From assembly GCA_030848705.1 (NCBI GenBank), contig CM061244.1, positions 106,723,111 to 106,787,110 of the forward strand: 64,000 bases of DNA, in the 5' to 3' direction. The first letter of the stretch is position 1; each line of letters opens with the position of its first letter. This document shows, piece after piece, positions 1-10,471 of this stretch. The notes beneath the pieces are model-generated. The model ran no database searches. It saw only the letters and a program-made list of their open reading frames with translations, and was not told the origin of the DNA. Source of the DNA: Heracleum sosnowskyi (Eukaryota > Streptophyta > Magnoliopsida > Apiales > Apiaceae). Both the position numbers and the translations under genes were made by a program.

Positions 1-29
1 AGATTTATGCTTTATTGTATAAAGCATAA

Positions 30-40
30 ATAGGGGAGAT
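30..40 (+). other. polypurine tract of left-edge copia element
   Basis: The purine-rich stretch AGGGGAGAT lies directly before a TGTTAG LTR start. It matches the plus-strand primer of copia elements and resembles the tracts of the two complete copia elements further right. The element's interior lies outside the window. Confidence 0.7.
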
Positions 41-690
41 TGTTAGGAATGAAGATGATGGTGTTACTTGAATACAAGGAAGAGTCTACTGATACAACAG
101 TTTGTGATCGGAGTCTATGAGCTTTCGGAGTCTGTAGTCTTTAAGAGTCTATAAAGCTTGCTGCGGATTATGAAAATTTCTATTATCTTTGAAGACAGAT
201 CATTGGATAAACTCAAATCTTTATCCAGAATCAGTGGATGATTTGGTCTTATCAGAAGAGCTGGTTTGTCGAAGCTGTCAACCAAAAACAGATGAGACAG
301 AATCTCATAATTTCCAAGATTGGTTTACTTGCTGTTTTTGTTGATAGGAAAATTGTATAAATTCTCTCATTCTACATTGTAATATGTGGTCGTATTTGTA
401 ATATGTGGTCGTATCTGTCGAAACCTTAAGTCTGTATTAGGTTTTTACATTGAGAGTTTGCAGCTGTAACATTGTTTACAGAACGTAGCTGCTAAGGATA
501 TTTGTGCATCCTTGGTAGAGTTTGTAACTTTAGTTATTCAATATAACTCATCGTTGCAGCATCTTTGTTTTGTGTTCTTTCAATTCCGCATATTTATTAT
601 TCTGTTCATCAAACAAGAAAAACACAAAAATAGACATATTTGTACTACTTGTATTCAAACCCCTCTTTCTACTAGTACTTCTGGTTCAGC
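41..690 (+). repeat. 3' LTR of a copia-type retrotransposon (element cut by window edge)
   Basis: The LTR starts TGTTAGG immediately after a polypurine tract. Near its right end is a stretch reading TTGTATTCAAACCCCTC, very like the R/U5 ends of the complete copia LTRs in this window. The exact right end (a CA near 688 or 691) is uncertain because no 5' LTR is available. The hexamer GAGTCT occurs four times between 82 and 150, and a 20-bp direct repeat (TAATATGTGGTCGTAT...) lies near 379-418. ORFs at 512-788 are chance frames inside the LTR. Confidence 0.65.
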
Positions 691-1259
691 AAAGTATATG
701 TTATAACTCAACCATCATATATTATGTTGATTATTTGATCAATTTAGTATACTATTTAAAATTCATATTACCATACTTTGAGTTATAGTCTAATCGGTCA
801 TTGCGAATAATTATTGCAATTTTGTAATATTTATAATTCAAAAAAACATATCTTTTTTCATTTTATATTGAATATTAATTATGTTATTTTTTATATATAC
901 AACATAAATCCTATTTTTGGAGTTCTTATTTTTTTAAACATAAATTCAATTATTTTAGTTTCTTTTAATATATATGTGTTTAGATCAATCACACTTTTAA
1001 ATCGCCGAAATTCTAAATAGTTGGTCGACCAAAAATCTCTAATATGACTCGCGTATTTAAAATTTTATATACATAAAAATTATGCGAGACAATCATTTAT
1101 TATGTATAATTTTATAAACAAAATTAAATATTTCTTTAAAAAATCTTATTTTTTTATTTAAATAGTTTAATATCTATACAGGGGAGAATGTAAATAAATT
1201 CATATTTTTTAACGAATCGATTACATTTATGTATAATTTTATATTATTTAAAATTTTAT
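691..1259. other. AT-rich intergenic DNA, no gene seen
   Basis: Low-complexity AT-rich sequence. The short open frame at 814-1020 is hydrophobic, Asn/Ile/Phe-rich and typical of chance translation of AT-rich DNA. A polypurine-like string, AGGGGAGAATG, occurs near 1180 but no LTR start follows it. Confidence 0.5.
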
Positions 1260-2010
1260 TTTTTAATATCAATCATTTAAAATGTCAAAAGAGAAATATA
1301 GAGTATACTCAATCCATTAAAATATTTTTTTAGAATATATAATATACAAAATTCTATAAATAATATAAACCAACGTTTTATTTACTCAAAAGTAAAAATA
1401 AAAAATGGTAGAAAAGGAGAAAATGTGATTTATCTAAAAATATTTTTAAAGAAAAGTCAAAATAACATATAGTATAATGGTTATGGTATGAGTTTGATTA
1501 GAGAAGGTTAGTGGTTCAATTTTCAACACTAACATAATTTAATCTACTCTTTGCATAAATATAAAAGAGAATGTGTTTTTTGTAATTATTTAACATATAG
1601 AAGCAAAATCGTAAATTCATAGGTATTAAAATGACATATACCAATCATTTAAATTGACAAAAGAGAATTGTAGATCATGCTCAATCGATAAAATATTTTT
1701 TGTAATTATATATTGTGCAATATTTTAGAAATAATATAAATCAATATTTATTTACTCTATAATAAAAATAAAAAAAAAGATGGGAGAATATGTGGTTTAT
1801 CTATTAAGATTTTGTAAGTAAACTGAAAACAAAGTGTAGCAAAATGGTTGTGGTGCAAGTTTGAGCGTAGAAGGTTATAGGTTTAATTCTCAAGACTAAC
1901 ATATTTAATTTAATTTTTGCATAAACATTAAATGGGTGGCATTTTTGTAATTTTTCAAAAACTTGGACAAAATCATAACTTCACAAACATTAAAATGACA
2001 CTTTTTGCCC
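1260..2010 (+). repeat. diverged ~375-bp tandem duplication with tRNA-like box A/box B segment
   Basis: Two head-to-tail copies (about 1262-1640 and 1640-2010) share blocks in the same order: AATCATTTAAA..GACAAAAGAGAA, CTCAAT..ATAAAATATTTTT, a 'TTTACTC..ATAAAAATAAAAAA' block, and a segment with AATGGTTATGG (box A-like) followed about 50 nt later by GGTTCAATTTTC (box B-like). The second copy has AAATGGTTGTGG and GGTTTAATTCTC. No foldable tRNA cloverleaf is evident, so a SINE or SINE-like relic is more likely than a tRNA gene. Confidence 0.45.
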
Positions 2011-2263
2011 TTGTGTTATGGTTTAATATATAATAATAGATTAATCTAAAATGAGGAATATGTCTAGATAAAGTCGTCCTCCACGTAAAACTCAACCTCC
2101 AATTTTGTTATTCATACTTTGATCCATCTACCAACAAAATACTTTTTTGTTTCAAATATATTTAATCCTAATTTTTTTGTTAGAACAATTATATCCTTAA
2201 AAATTACTCTTACAAAAGGTGGGGAGAGTTTTAATAAAAGAAATTGATTTATGACCAAGGTTA

Positions 2264-2556
2264 GAGCATCTCCGATGACATTAGCTATATTGATTGATTA
2301 AAATTTTTTTAAATAGGAAATAGTTAAAATTTTGCACAAGGGTAATGGAGTGAACTCCAATGAGATTAGCTATAATTCTTATTGGGTATATTTTTGCTAA
2401 GTGGTTTTGAGGTTCGACAAATTTGATCAATGAATCATAATTATCTATAATTTTTTCTAAAGATTTTGATACATTGGAGTGCTAATTTTTTTACATATTA
2501 TATATATCACATGTCATTTAGATTTTATAGTTAAGAGCTCTCTCATTGAAAATGCT
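2264..2556. mobile_element. MITE-like element with GAGCATCTCC terminus (degenerate)
   Basis: The left end reads GAGCATCTCCGATGACATTAG. The right side has a degenerate reverse-complement counterpart (CTCATTGAAAATGCTG). Plant MITEs with GAGCATCTCCAA-type termini are common, but here the right terminus and the target-site duplication are not clear. Superfamily unassigned. Confidence 0.35.
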
Positions 2557-2784
2557 GTTACAGAAACAAATTTAAATAACTCATCGGGGCCTTCCAACCT
2601 GGTCACATCAATAGACGCATTTGTGTAGATTAAGCACCATTATAACTTGCAGTAGATTAACAGTAACAATGTATCTTCGATCCATGTTTACCGAGTTTTT
2701 GAATGGGGAAAACCCCTTACGTATTAACTTGATTGTCATTAAACTATTATTTGAAATCGACGCCCTAAACGGGCATCAATGCTA

Positions 2785-3093
2785 CTTTGTCCCATTCATT
2801 TTTATAAACTTTCCATTTTGGGATGTCCCTCTCATTTCTATACATTCCAAAAATAGTAATTTTTAATAATATAAAACACTATTACACTCACTACATTCTC
2901 CACTATCTCTATTCTATAATAATATAAAACACTATTACACCCACTATTTTCATCCACTATCTTAAATCTATTATTAAATATTGATAGATCCCACCACTTT
3001 ACCTACTTTTCATCTAACTTTATACATTTTTTATATTTTTTCTTGGTTTCCGTGTCCAACCCCCATGTATACTACTCACCGGAACGGAGGGAG
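2785..3093. mobile_element. Stowaway-like Tc1/mariner MITE, left end eroded
   Basis: The right terminus GGAACGGAGGGAG is followed by TA, the Stowaway signature. The left side retains the subterminal TTTGTCCCATTC...TTTTGGGATGTCCC pattern typical of the family, with the outermost CTCCCTCC lost. The interior (ATAATATAAAACACTATTACAC repeated twice) is non-coding. The open frame at 2621-2866 lies mostly inside it and is not a gene. Confidence 0.6.
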
Positions 3094-5060
3094 TAGTTAT
3101 TAATTTGTTATTTATATCGCCCTTAGTATTTTATGTGTTTGCATTTGGTGGTATGTACTTGGTTTTCCTCGGTAAGGCCGGCTGTATTTTTATTAATAAA
3201 ATCAACATAGTACACCCGTTAGAGAAGATGTCCAGTTATTTTTTAACTCAGTTGATTTTCCTATAATAAAAAAATGCATCGCATTAGTCGTAAGTTACAG
3301 TCCGTACGTGCATTGAGATTTCAACTTGCTCCGATTCTAATACTCCTATTTATTTGTGCAAAGAACTGAAGCGTGTGATTAGATTATTATATGTAAAAGA
3401 GACAAGCTTAGTACATACGAGATCTTGATATATCAGCACGGAATCTTTACGATTAACTGATTTTATTAACGTACTTTACTCGTTAAATAACTTCTTTTCT
3501 AGTTGAACACATTCACACGTCCGTTTTGTTATAGTTTCAACTTGGAAATTCAATAAAATGAATCCATATCACTAATTAAAAGGTGGTGTTGGGTTGTTAA
3601 ATAATTTTCAACATCCTAAATTATCGAAGAAGCAAAACCGTTCAAGGAGTGCACTTATATTTAGGGAAATGTTATTTTCAGGACGTTTTTTTTTTAATTT
3701 TCAAAGCTATGGGTAATACATTTGGTGGTAGAATATGTTATAAATTATGAACTGCAGGGAGAATATGCGTTCTGAAAATTAAAAAAAGTACTCTTAAAAT
3801 AATATTTTCTTATATTTATTCATTTCAATATCAATATATCTTAAAATTTTAGATGAACAGATTAGTTGGATAACACATCAAGAAACATGATTGGCTTTAT
3901 TATAAATTTTGGCTAAAGATGGCAAAATCATTGAACGGCCGTCCTGTTTATTTGCTGATCTTCCTCAAAAGTTACAACTTTCAGAACTTAAAACGTCACT
4001 TTTTAACAGTTACGTTACTTGTAATAACACCTCACATGTGACCTTAAACGTGAAAATGTTTCCCAGTAAGTTAGTACCAACAATCTCAACCATTTATTTT
4101 TTTGCAAAAACAAGTAATGCAAGATTCTAACAAGAATTATTCTTTGCTTTTCCTTATTGTTAGTTTCAAAACTTCAATTTCATAAGTTTATTGCATCTGT
4201 AAATGATTTTTTGATTGTGTTTACTGCTAATTATTTCGTTTTCTTTTTCTTATAGTACAAGTTTAAAATTATAGTCTTCACAAAGTTCGAATATGTTTTT
4301 AACAAAATTAATTTTATTTTGAACGCTTTTTAAATTGGTCCGAGTTTTATAGAATACTGGTTCCTGGTTGACACTACTACAAACTAGTACATGTACAGTA
4401 GGAGTATTATATTTTATAGTAGTACTAATACTCACCAACACTGACTCTAAAACGAATCTCACCTTCAACGAGGGAGTACGCAATAAATAAACTAATTGCT
4501 TGTATCTGAATCCAACAATTATACACAGTACAGTAGAAATAAGTAGCTATATTCTATTCTACCGTGGTTTTAAAAATTTCTGATTTTATTGATTAATTTT
4601 CCATTAATATTTTATAAGAAAATTGATCGATTTTATTTTTAAAATTTGATTAATTTTTATAAATACCTCGTGACCAGAATATTTATAAAAATTATTAGAG
4701 GTAAAACAATATAGTAATCAAATATAAATAATTCTAAACTTTATAACATGATAAATATAAATTATTTAATAAATAACTTTAAAAATCAGAATAATACATT
4801 AAATAATATTATAATATATCCAATTTTTACTCCCATTAATCCTTGTAATTAAACTAAATTCGATTAAACTCGAATCAAGGTCCAACTATTTGAAATATTA
4901 AAATTTGATGTAGCGTTGAAATAATCCATATTATCGAGTTCAATTTGTTGTTTTCAATATTATTATTGTTTAAAAATAATTTGATGTAATCAGATTCGAT
5001 TATTTAAACTCTTGAATTCGACCATTAACTCTTGAATCAGATTACATCCCCCCAACTTAA
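3094..5060. other. intergenic DNA upstream of the DELLA gene
   Basis: No coding exon is recognisable. The frames at 3909-4130 and 4250-4483 lack similarity to anything I know and are AT-driven. The stretch presumably includes distal promoter sequence of the gene at 5398, but I cannot point to specific elements. Confidence 0.5.
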
Positions 5061-5069
5061 AAAAATGCA

Positions 5070-5077
5070 TATAAAAT
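5070..5077 (+). promoter_or_regulatory. probable TATA box of the DELLA gene
   Basis: TATAAAAT lies about 330 nt upstream of the start codon, followed by a CT-rich leader (5140-5225) as is common in plant 5' UTRs. A start site near 5105 would give a leader of about 290 nt. The leader holds a four-codon upstream ORF (5318-5332, MYSS) that could slightly reduce initiation at the main ATG. Confidence 0.45.
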
Positions 5078-5397
5078 TTGATGACATCGAGGACACAGAT
5101 CGTATTGCTGGCCAAGAGTTCTTCCTTATCTAGTTATCTCTTCCCTTTCGCTTCATAAAATAATCAAAATTTTCCTTCTCTCTTCTTTCTGCCTCACTTC
5201 CTCTCCTCGAAGCTCGAGCTCTCCGTCAGCAACCGCAGCTATATTCATTATTTTCTGAGCCTAGAAACCTAAAAGTGCAAACTGCTTACAAGTTTTTGTG
5301 CAAAACCAAGCCAACCCATGTACTCATCTTAACTCAAATACACACACACACTCACTCAAAAATATCTCAGACTTTTAATATTTTCCAAAAAAAAAAT

Positions 5398-7002
5398 ATG
5401 GTAACTAAACGAGATCGTCCCCCTGAGAAACCTCAAGGTTCATCTTCTACATCGAACCCTAAAGCCAAGATGTGGATTGAAGATCAGCCTGATACAATGG
5501 ACGAACTTTTAGCTGTGTTGGGGTACAAAGTTCGTGCATCTGATATGACTGTTATTGCAAAGAAGCTTGAACAGCTTGAAGTAGCTATGGGGATTGATAC
5601 TGTAAATGGTGCAACTCAGCTTTCTGAAACTACTCATTACAACCCTTCTGATATTTCTAATTGGGTTGAGAGTATGTTGACTGAGCTTGGTCCTTGTATG
5701 TCGGATAATCAATCGTGTTTGGTTCATGAGAATCAAGATTATGATCTTCGTGCCATTCCAGGCGGTGCGATATATGGTGGTGATGGTAGTGGTAATAAGA
5801 GAATTAAAGTTGATACGGTCAACGAAAGTTGTGTAGTTGAATCAGGGCCGGGGCCTTTGGTAGTTGATTCTCAGGAAGCTGGTGTAAGACTTGTACACAC
5901 TTTGTTAGCCTGTGCTGAAGCTATACAGGTGGATGATTTGAAGTTAGCTGATGCGTTGGTGAAACATATTAGTTTGCTCTCGACTTCACAGGTTGGATCG
6001 ATGAGGAAAGTGGCTAGCTATTTTGCTCATGCCCTGGCCAGGAAGATTTACAAGATTTTTCCTCAGGATTCCCTGGAGGTTTCGTATTTGGATATGTATC
6101 AGATGCATTTTTACGAGTCGTGTCCGTATTTAAAATTCGCGCATTTCACTGCTAATCAGGCTATTCTGGAAGCTTTTGCGGGGTGTAGTCGAGTTCATGT
6201 GATTGATTTTGGATTGAAGCAAGGGATGCAATGGCCTGCGCTTTTGCAAGCGTTGGCATTGCGAAATGGTGGTCCGCCTAGTTTTAGATTAACTGGAATT
6301 GGACCGCCACAGCCTGATAATACGGATGCGTTACAAGAAGTTGGCTATAAATTAGCCCAATTGGCGGAGTCAATTGGGATTGAGTTTGAGTTTCGTGGAT
6401 TTGTCGCAAACTCCCTGGCGGATATCGATGCGTCGATACTCAATATCCGTCCCAGGGAGGAAGAGGCTGTAGCTGTGAACTCGGTTTTCGAACTTCACAG
6501 GCTATTAGCCCGGCCAGGCGGGATTGAAAAAGTACTAAAATCAATCAAGCTTATGAATCCTAAAATTGTAACTATTGTTGAGCAAGAATCAAACCACAAT
6601 AGTCCAGTGTTTCTTGACAGGTTTACTCAAGCCTTGCATTATTACTCAACAATGTTTGACTCGCTCGAGACGACCGGGTTCACTCAGACTAATGATACTC
6701 AAGATTTAGTCATGTCGGATGTGTACCTTGGGAGACAGATCTGTAACGTGGTATCATGTGAAGGTCCTGACCGAGTTGAGCGACACGAGACATTAACTCA
6801 GTGGAGGACAAGGATGTGTGAGGCCGGGTTTGAGTCGGTTCATCTCGGGTCCAATGCATATAAACAGGCTAGTATGTTATTAGCTCTGTTTGCTGGTGGG
6901 GACGGGTATCAGGTGGAAGAAAATGACGGGTCACTCATGTTGGGTTGGCACACTCGCTCACTTATAGCTACTTCGGCATGGCAACTAGTTGGACGAGTTT
7001 GA
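5398..7002 (+). CDS. DELLA protein (GRAS-family gibberellin-response repressor, GAI/RGA type)
   Basis: A single uninterrupted 534-residue ORF, normal for intronless DELLA genes (about 530-620 aa). The regulatory domain has DELLAVLGYKVRASDM at 35-50, LEQLE at 57-61 and the TVHYNP-type motif as TTHYNPSD at 78-85. The GRAS domain follows: LHR1 from ~163 (VRLVHTLLACAEAIQ), VHVIDF at 266-271, a PFYRE region near 330-420 (FEFRGFVANSLAD), and RVER..LTQWR and SAW (526-528) at the end. In the family, gibberellin-bound GID1 receptor binds the DELLA/TVHYNP region and leads to SCF-dependent degradation, while the GRAS domain represses growth by binding transcription factors in the nucleus. The ATG at 5398 is chosen because MVTKRDR is followed directly by family-like sequence; the in-frame extension to a GTG at 5275 translates UTR. 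AATAAA at 7033 may serve polyadenylation. Oddities: V->T in VHYNP, a short linker without the usual long Ser/Thr tract, and FGLKQGMQW where FGMNQGMQW is usual. Confidence 0.95.
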   Translation: MVTKRDRPPEKPQGSSSTSNPKAKMWIEDQPDTMDELLAVLGYKVRASDMTVIAKKLEQLEVAMGIDTVNGATQLSETTHYNPSDISNWVESMLTELGPCMSDNQSCLVHENQDYDLRAIPGGAIYGGDGSGNKRIKVDTVNESCVVESGPGPLVVDSQEAGVRLVHTLLACAEAIQVDDLKLADALVKHISLLSTSQVGSMRKVASYFAHALARKIYKIFPQDSLEVSYLDMYQMHFYESCPYLKFAHFTANQAILEAFAGCSRVHVIDFGLKQGMQWPALLQALALRNGGPPSFRLTGIGPPQPDNTDALQEVGYKLAQLAESIGIEFEFRGFVANSLADIDASILNIRPREEEAVAVNSVFELHRLLARPGGIEKVLKSIKLMNPKIVTIVEQESNHNSPVFLDRFTQALHYYSTMFDSLETTGFTQTNDTQDLVMSDVYLGRQICNVVSCEGPDRVERHETLTQWRTRMCEAGFESVHLGSNAYKQASMLLALFAGGDGYQVEENDGSLMLGWHTRSLIATSAWQLVGRV

Positions 7003-9317
7003 TGAGTCAACTCGGTAACTCGACAAACTTAAAATAAAGAAGTGGGTTGCTGATGTGGCGGTGAGATGTTTGATGGACAGTGATGGTGACAGGGACAGCG
7101 CGTCAAATCCTGTTTTTTAAATTATTATTACTATTATTATATTATATATTTTCTACCACTTGTTTCCCAAGTCAGCTGGCTTTTACACTTACTTAATTAA
7201 ATAATAAATTTTATTATTGATGTATTTGGTTTTTCTTCTGGATTTTTCTATTTGGGTATTTATAAGGCTGTTTTTATGTTGAGGTTGTTTTCATTGCTTT
7301 GCTAAATACGTTCATATTTGTTTGGAATAATTGTCCAGAGTGAATTTCATCTTCCACAAGCTTTTAAACTAACCATTTATTAGGAGACAATATTTAAATT
7401 ATGTATTTAATTCTCCCTTGATTTTCTAGTACTAGTCAATTTTAAGACTAGTATAATAAATAATTTTAAATAGTATCCTTATTTTCTTTAAACTTAACTA
7501 TAGTGTCTCCTCATTTACTTTGGAAAATAGATTAATCGGTTTTCGAACTTATTTTTGTAGTAATGTGTTGGGCCAATGTAACAAAATATAATTGATAAGA
7601 ATTAAAAGTTGGTAAGGGGTCACCATACTAACCAAACTTTTTAGATCTTGATGTAAGGTATCAAATTCTTATTAGGGTGGAGGTTTAGAATAACTTTAAA
7701 TTATTGCATTTTTGAATAAGATTGACATCGACTTGCGGATGTATCATGTCTTTTCTTAATGGCTATCAACTACATTTGCAATTAAAGATCTACTATAAGT
7801 TTACACCTTTTATGTTACGGGTCGATAGTTCTTATGAGTTGTTTGAACTTTTCGATTGCAGTGGAATCAAAGTTGAGAAATTTAGATTTAGCGAAAAAAA
7901 ATCAAACTTGTTTTACATCGTAGATAACTCATTCACAAGTCAGGCATAATTATACTACCCTCGTATTTTTTTTATCTCATTCCATTCATTTCTTTATATG
8001 TTACTTTATGGAGATACAATTTTTTCAAAATATTTATATCCGTGTGTGCATGTGAGAATTCACAATATATTTTTTTTTTTTTTGAAAAACAAGTAGAAAA
8101 CTGTTTGATAAATTTGAAACTTTTCTGAATAGCGCTTTTAATTAAAAAATTGTTTTTAAAGAAACAGTTCCCCGTATTTTTGGAAAAGCTGATTTTTCAG
8201 TATTTGCGGAAAGCAATTATTGGTCACCATCAAACTCGATCAAATATATTAGTTTTTTTAATATTTAACCATAAAACATGTATATACCAAACAATTATCA
8301 GATTTTCGAATCATTATTATTTTAACAACAATTTTTTTAACAATATATCAATTTTTACTAACAATATCAAATAGAACCTTAACCTCTATGCAATTTTCAT
8401 CTCCAACGCAATGTAAATAATTGAGTAGGATAGAATATGTTACGATGAATTTGATTCCCTTGATATTCGTAGCTCTTGAACGTATTTCTTCAAAGATAAA
8501 ATTTGACAGTATATTATCTTTGAATTGAACGTTTTTTAATATAATCTATAAAGATAAAAACGGGCAAAAAGAACGGGAATTGCCCACCAACTAATTACAT
8601 CCCGTACTTACCGACTGATACATCTAAGTACAGTTAAAGGATTGAATCAGTTACATTAACCATATCTAATTATAGAAAACTATATGTCTGAGAGCCAGCA
8701 GCTTAATTAATCACACAAAACTTTCTCCAAATCTAGACTCTTGGGTGATTCCATGAAAACAGTGGATGATGATGTTACATGGCCTAAAATGAGGACCTTA
8801 TCAAAAAACCAAGCCAGACTCTTCCCCATGTGCATCATGTCCCCCCTCTGTGTACAAATATTAACCGAAAAGGAGGATATTATTCAGCTTCAAAATCTTG
8901 CATCCATATATTTGTGTGTATATAATTGTGGTGTGGTGGGTCTCCAGATTCAGGATATCAGGAAGGACCAGTGATTTGCGTCTTCTGCTGTTGCGCAGCT
9001 TTGGGCCTAAAAAAGAGGAAGAAAAATAATACAATGTGGGCTCTGTGTGTGGCCATTTAATTACAGGTTGCTGCTTACCAATACAACACCCACATGTTTA
9101 CATGTGATTATGGGACACACAAGTCCCAACACCCCTTGATTCATTTCTATCTCCGATCGTTTTTCGCCCCTTGTGTTGTTGCAGTTATGTGTACTTTACA
9201 ACGTCTCAACAATTGAGTTCTAAAAATTGGTTAATTCCGTCGAATATTTATTTGAATTTAAGCTCAAATCGTACTTAATCGAATATTTGAAAGATGTTGA
9301 AAATGAGTACTTCAAAA
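7003..9317. other. intergenic DNA, no gene recognised
   Basis: The 3' UTR of the DELLA gene occupies the first few hundred bases (AATAAA at 7033, further A/T-rich signals near 7198). The frames at 7722-7949, 8150-8374 and 8741-8974 have no recognisable domain. 8690-9130 is less AT-rich than its surroundings and could be an old gene or regulatory remnant, but I cannot identify it. Confidence 0.5.
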
Positions 9318-9850
9318 TGTTTGACAGCGCAACCCCCGTTAACTCCACATTAGTATGATATTGTTCGCTCTGTGGTCAAACCCGCACGGATTTGTTTTTG
9401 GGTTCCTCCCAAAAGGCGTCACACTAATTGAGTTGTTTTTGGCGGTTTATATTCAAGATAATTCTTCTTTATCTTATCGACGTGGGACTTGGGTTGACAA
9501 CCACTCTACAAGCTCCCCTCAATCCAAAAATCACCAATCTTGTAACTCTTGTACCGCCGTCATTCATCTGTTACGCATCTTGCGGGACACGTCGACCGAC
9601 CACCTCAGTGTCAGGAAAACTTTCGACACAAGTTGTCCAAGATCTCCGACCGTAGTTCTGGAGAGCCTCCCCAACACCAAGCAACTTGCAACCCGCAACC
9701 TCGGGATCAAATTCTTAACCATCGGCTCTGATATCACTTGTTGGGCCGCGCAACACCCGTTAACTCCACATTAGTATGATATTGTCCGCTCTGAGCCATG
9801 GACAAGCTCACACGGATTTGTTTTTGGGCTCCTCCCAAAAGGCCTCATAG
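9318..9850 (-). mobile_element. TRIM (terminal-repeat retrotransposon in miniature)
   Basis: Two direct repeats share GCGCAAC.CCCGTTAACTCC, CATTAGTATGATATTGT.CGCTCT and the CACGGATTTGTTTTTGGG block: 9318-9510 (TG...ACA, 193 bp) and a partial copy from 9739 to about 9850. Just inside the right copy, 9724-9736 (GGCTCTGATATCA) is the reverse complement of an initiator-methionine tRNA primer-binding site. A purine tract on the minus strand (GAGGGGAGCTT) adjoins the left copy. The ~230-bp interior is non-coding. The right LTR diverges after ~9850, so it looks truncated. The frames at 9355-10083 are not genes. Confidence 0.65.
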
Positions 9851-10471
9851 TGAAATCCGTCTTCCCATCATACTTGGGTGCATCAATACTCAACGACTTT
9901 AGATCTTCCATCAAGACAAGAAAAGATCAACTCACGACCAACTATCAACGCGCAAACAGTCAACTTCGGACACCAGAAATCACACCCTCCCAAACCCAAA
10001 ATCCGATCTCCACCGTTCAAATTTTACAGAAAATTGGTCGAATTTTAAAAAAAAACCGACTAGAATCGATTTTTGAATTATAAAACATTGCAAATTTTTT
10101 TAAAAATGATACTCGTATATATATTTCTTAACATCGTAGGCACTTATTTTTCTCTCAAGTTGAGCTTGAAATCGAAATTAGATTTAATAAATTTTCTATC
10201 ATATAGTATTTTAAGTATGTTTGAATAAATATATAATACTATATACGTGTAACTAAAATAATAAAACAATCATATATAAAGAGAAGTTATATACAATACT
10301 ATATTAATTTATTTTATTTAATGACGTGATTAACCATTTTGATTGCTTCCGACTATACCTGATTAATCCAGGATCAATTAGCCCCCATTTTCAATTTCTA
10401 CATGTCTCTGGCTAGCCTTTATCCGTCAACATAATTGTGTATTAATGTGGCACATATGTTTTTATTTAATA
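9851..10471. other. intergenic AT-rich DNA
   Basis: No coding or repeat structure that I can name. The frame at 9850-10083 begins inside the TRIM and has no domain. Confidence 0.4.

Noticed and set aside
1480..1540. A functional tRNA gene
   Set aside because: Box-like words are present but the acceptor and anticodon stems do not form; better described as a SINE-like relic.
5275..5397. 41-residue N-terminal extension of the DELLA ORF from a GTG
   Set aside because: It translates the leader (His/Thr-rich CACACA repeat) and precedes the canonical MVTKRDR start; plants rarely use GTG.
8690..9130. A possible small gene or microRNA precursor in the less AT-rich patch
   Set aside because: No long foldback or conserved coding frame could be seen by eye.
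9355..9774. 139-residue ORF with Pro/Ser/Thr-rich sequence
   Set aside because: Lies across the TRIM LTR and interior; the direct repeats and PBS explain the sequence.
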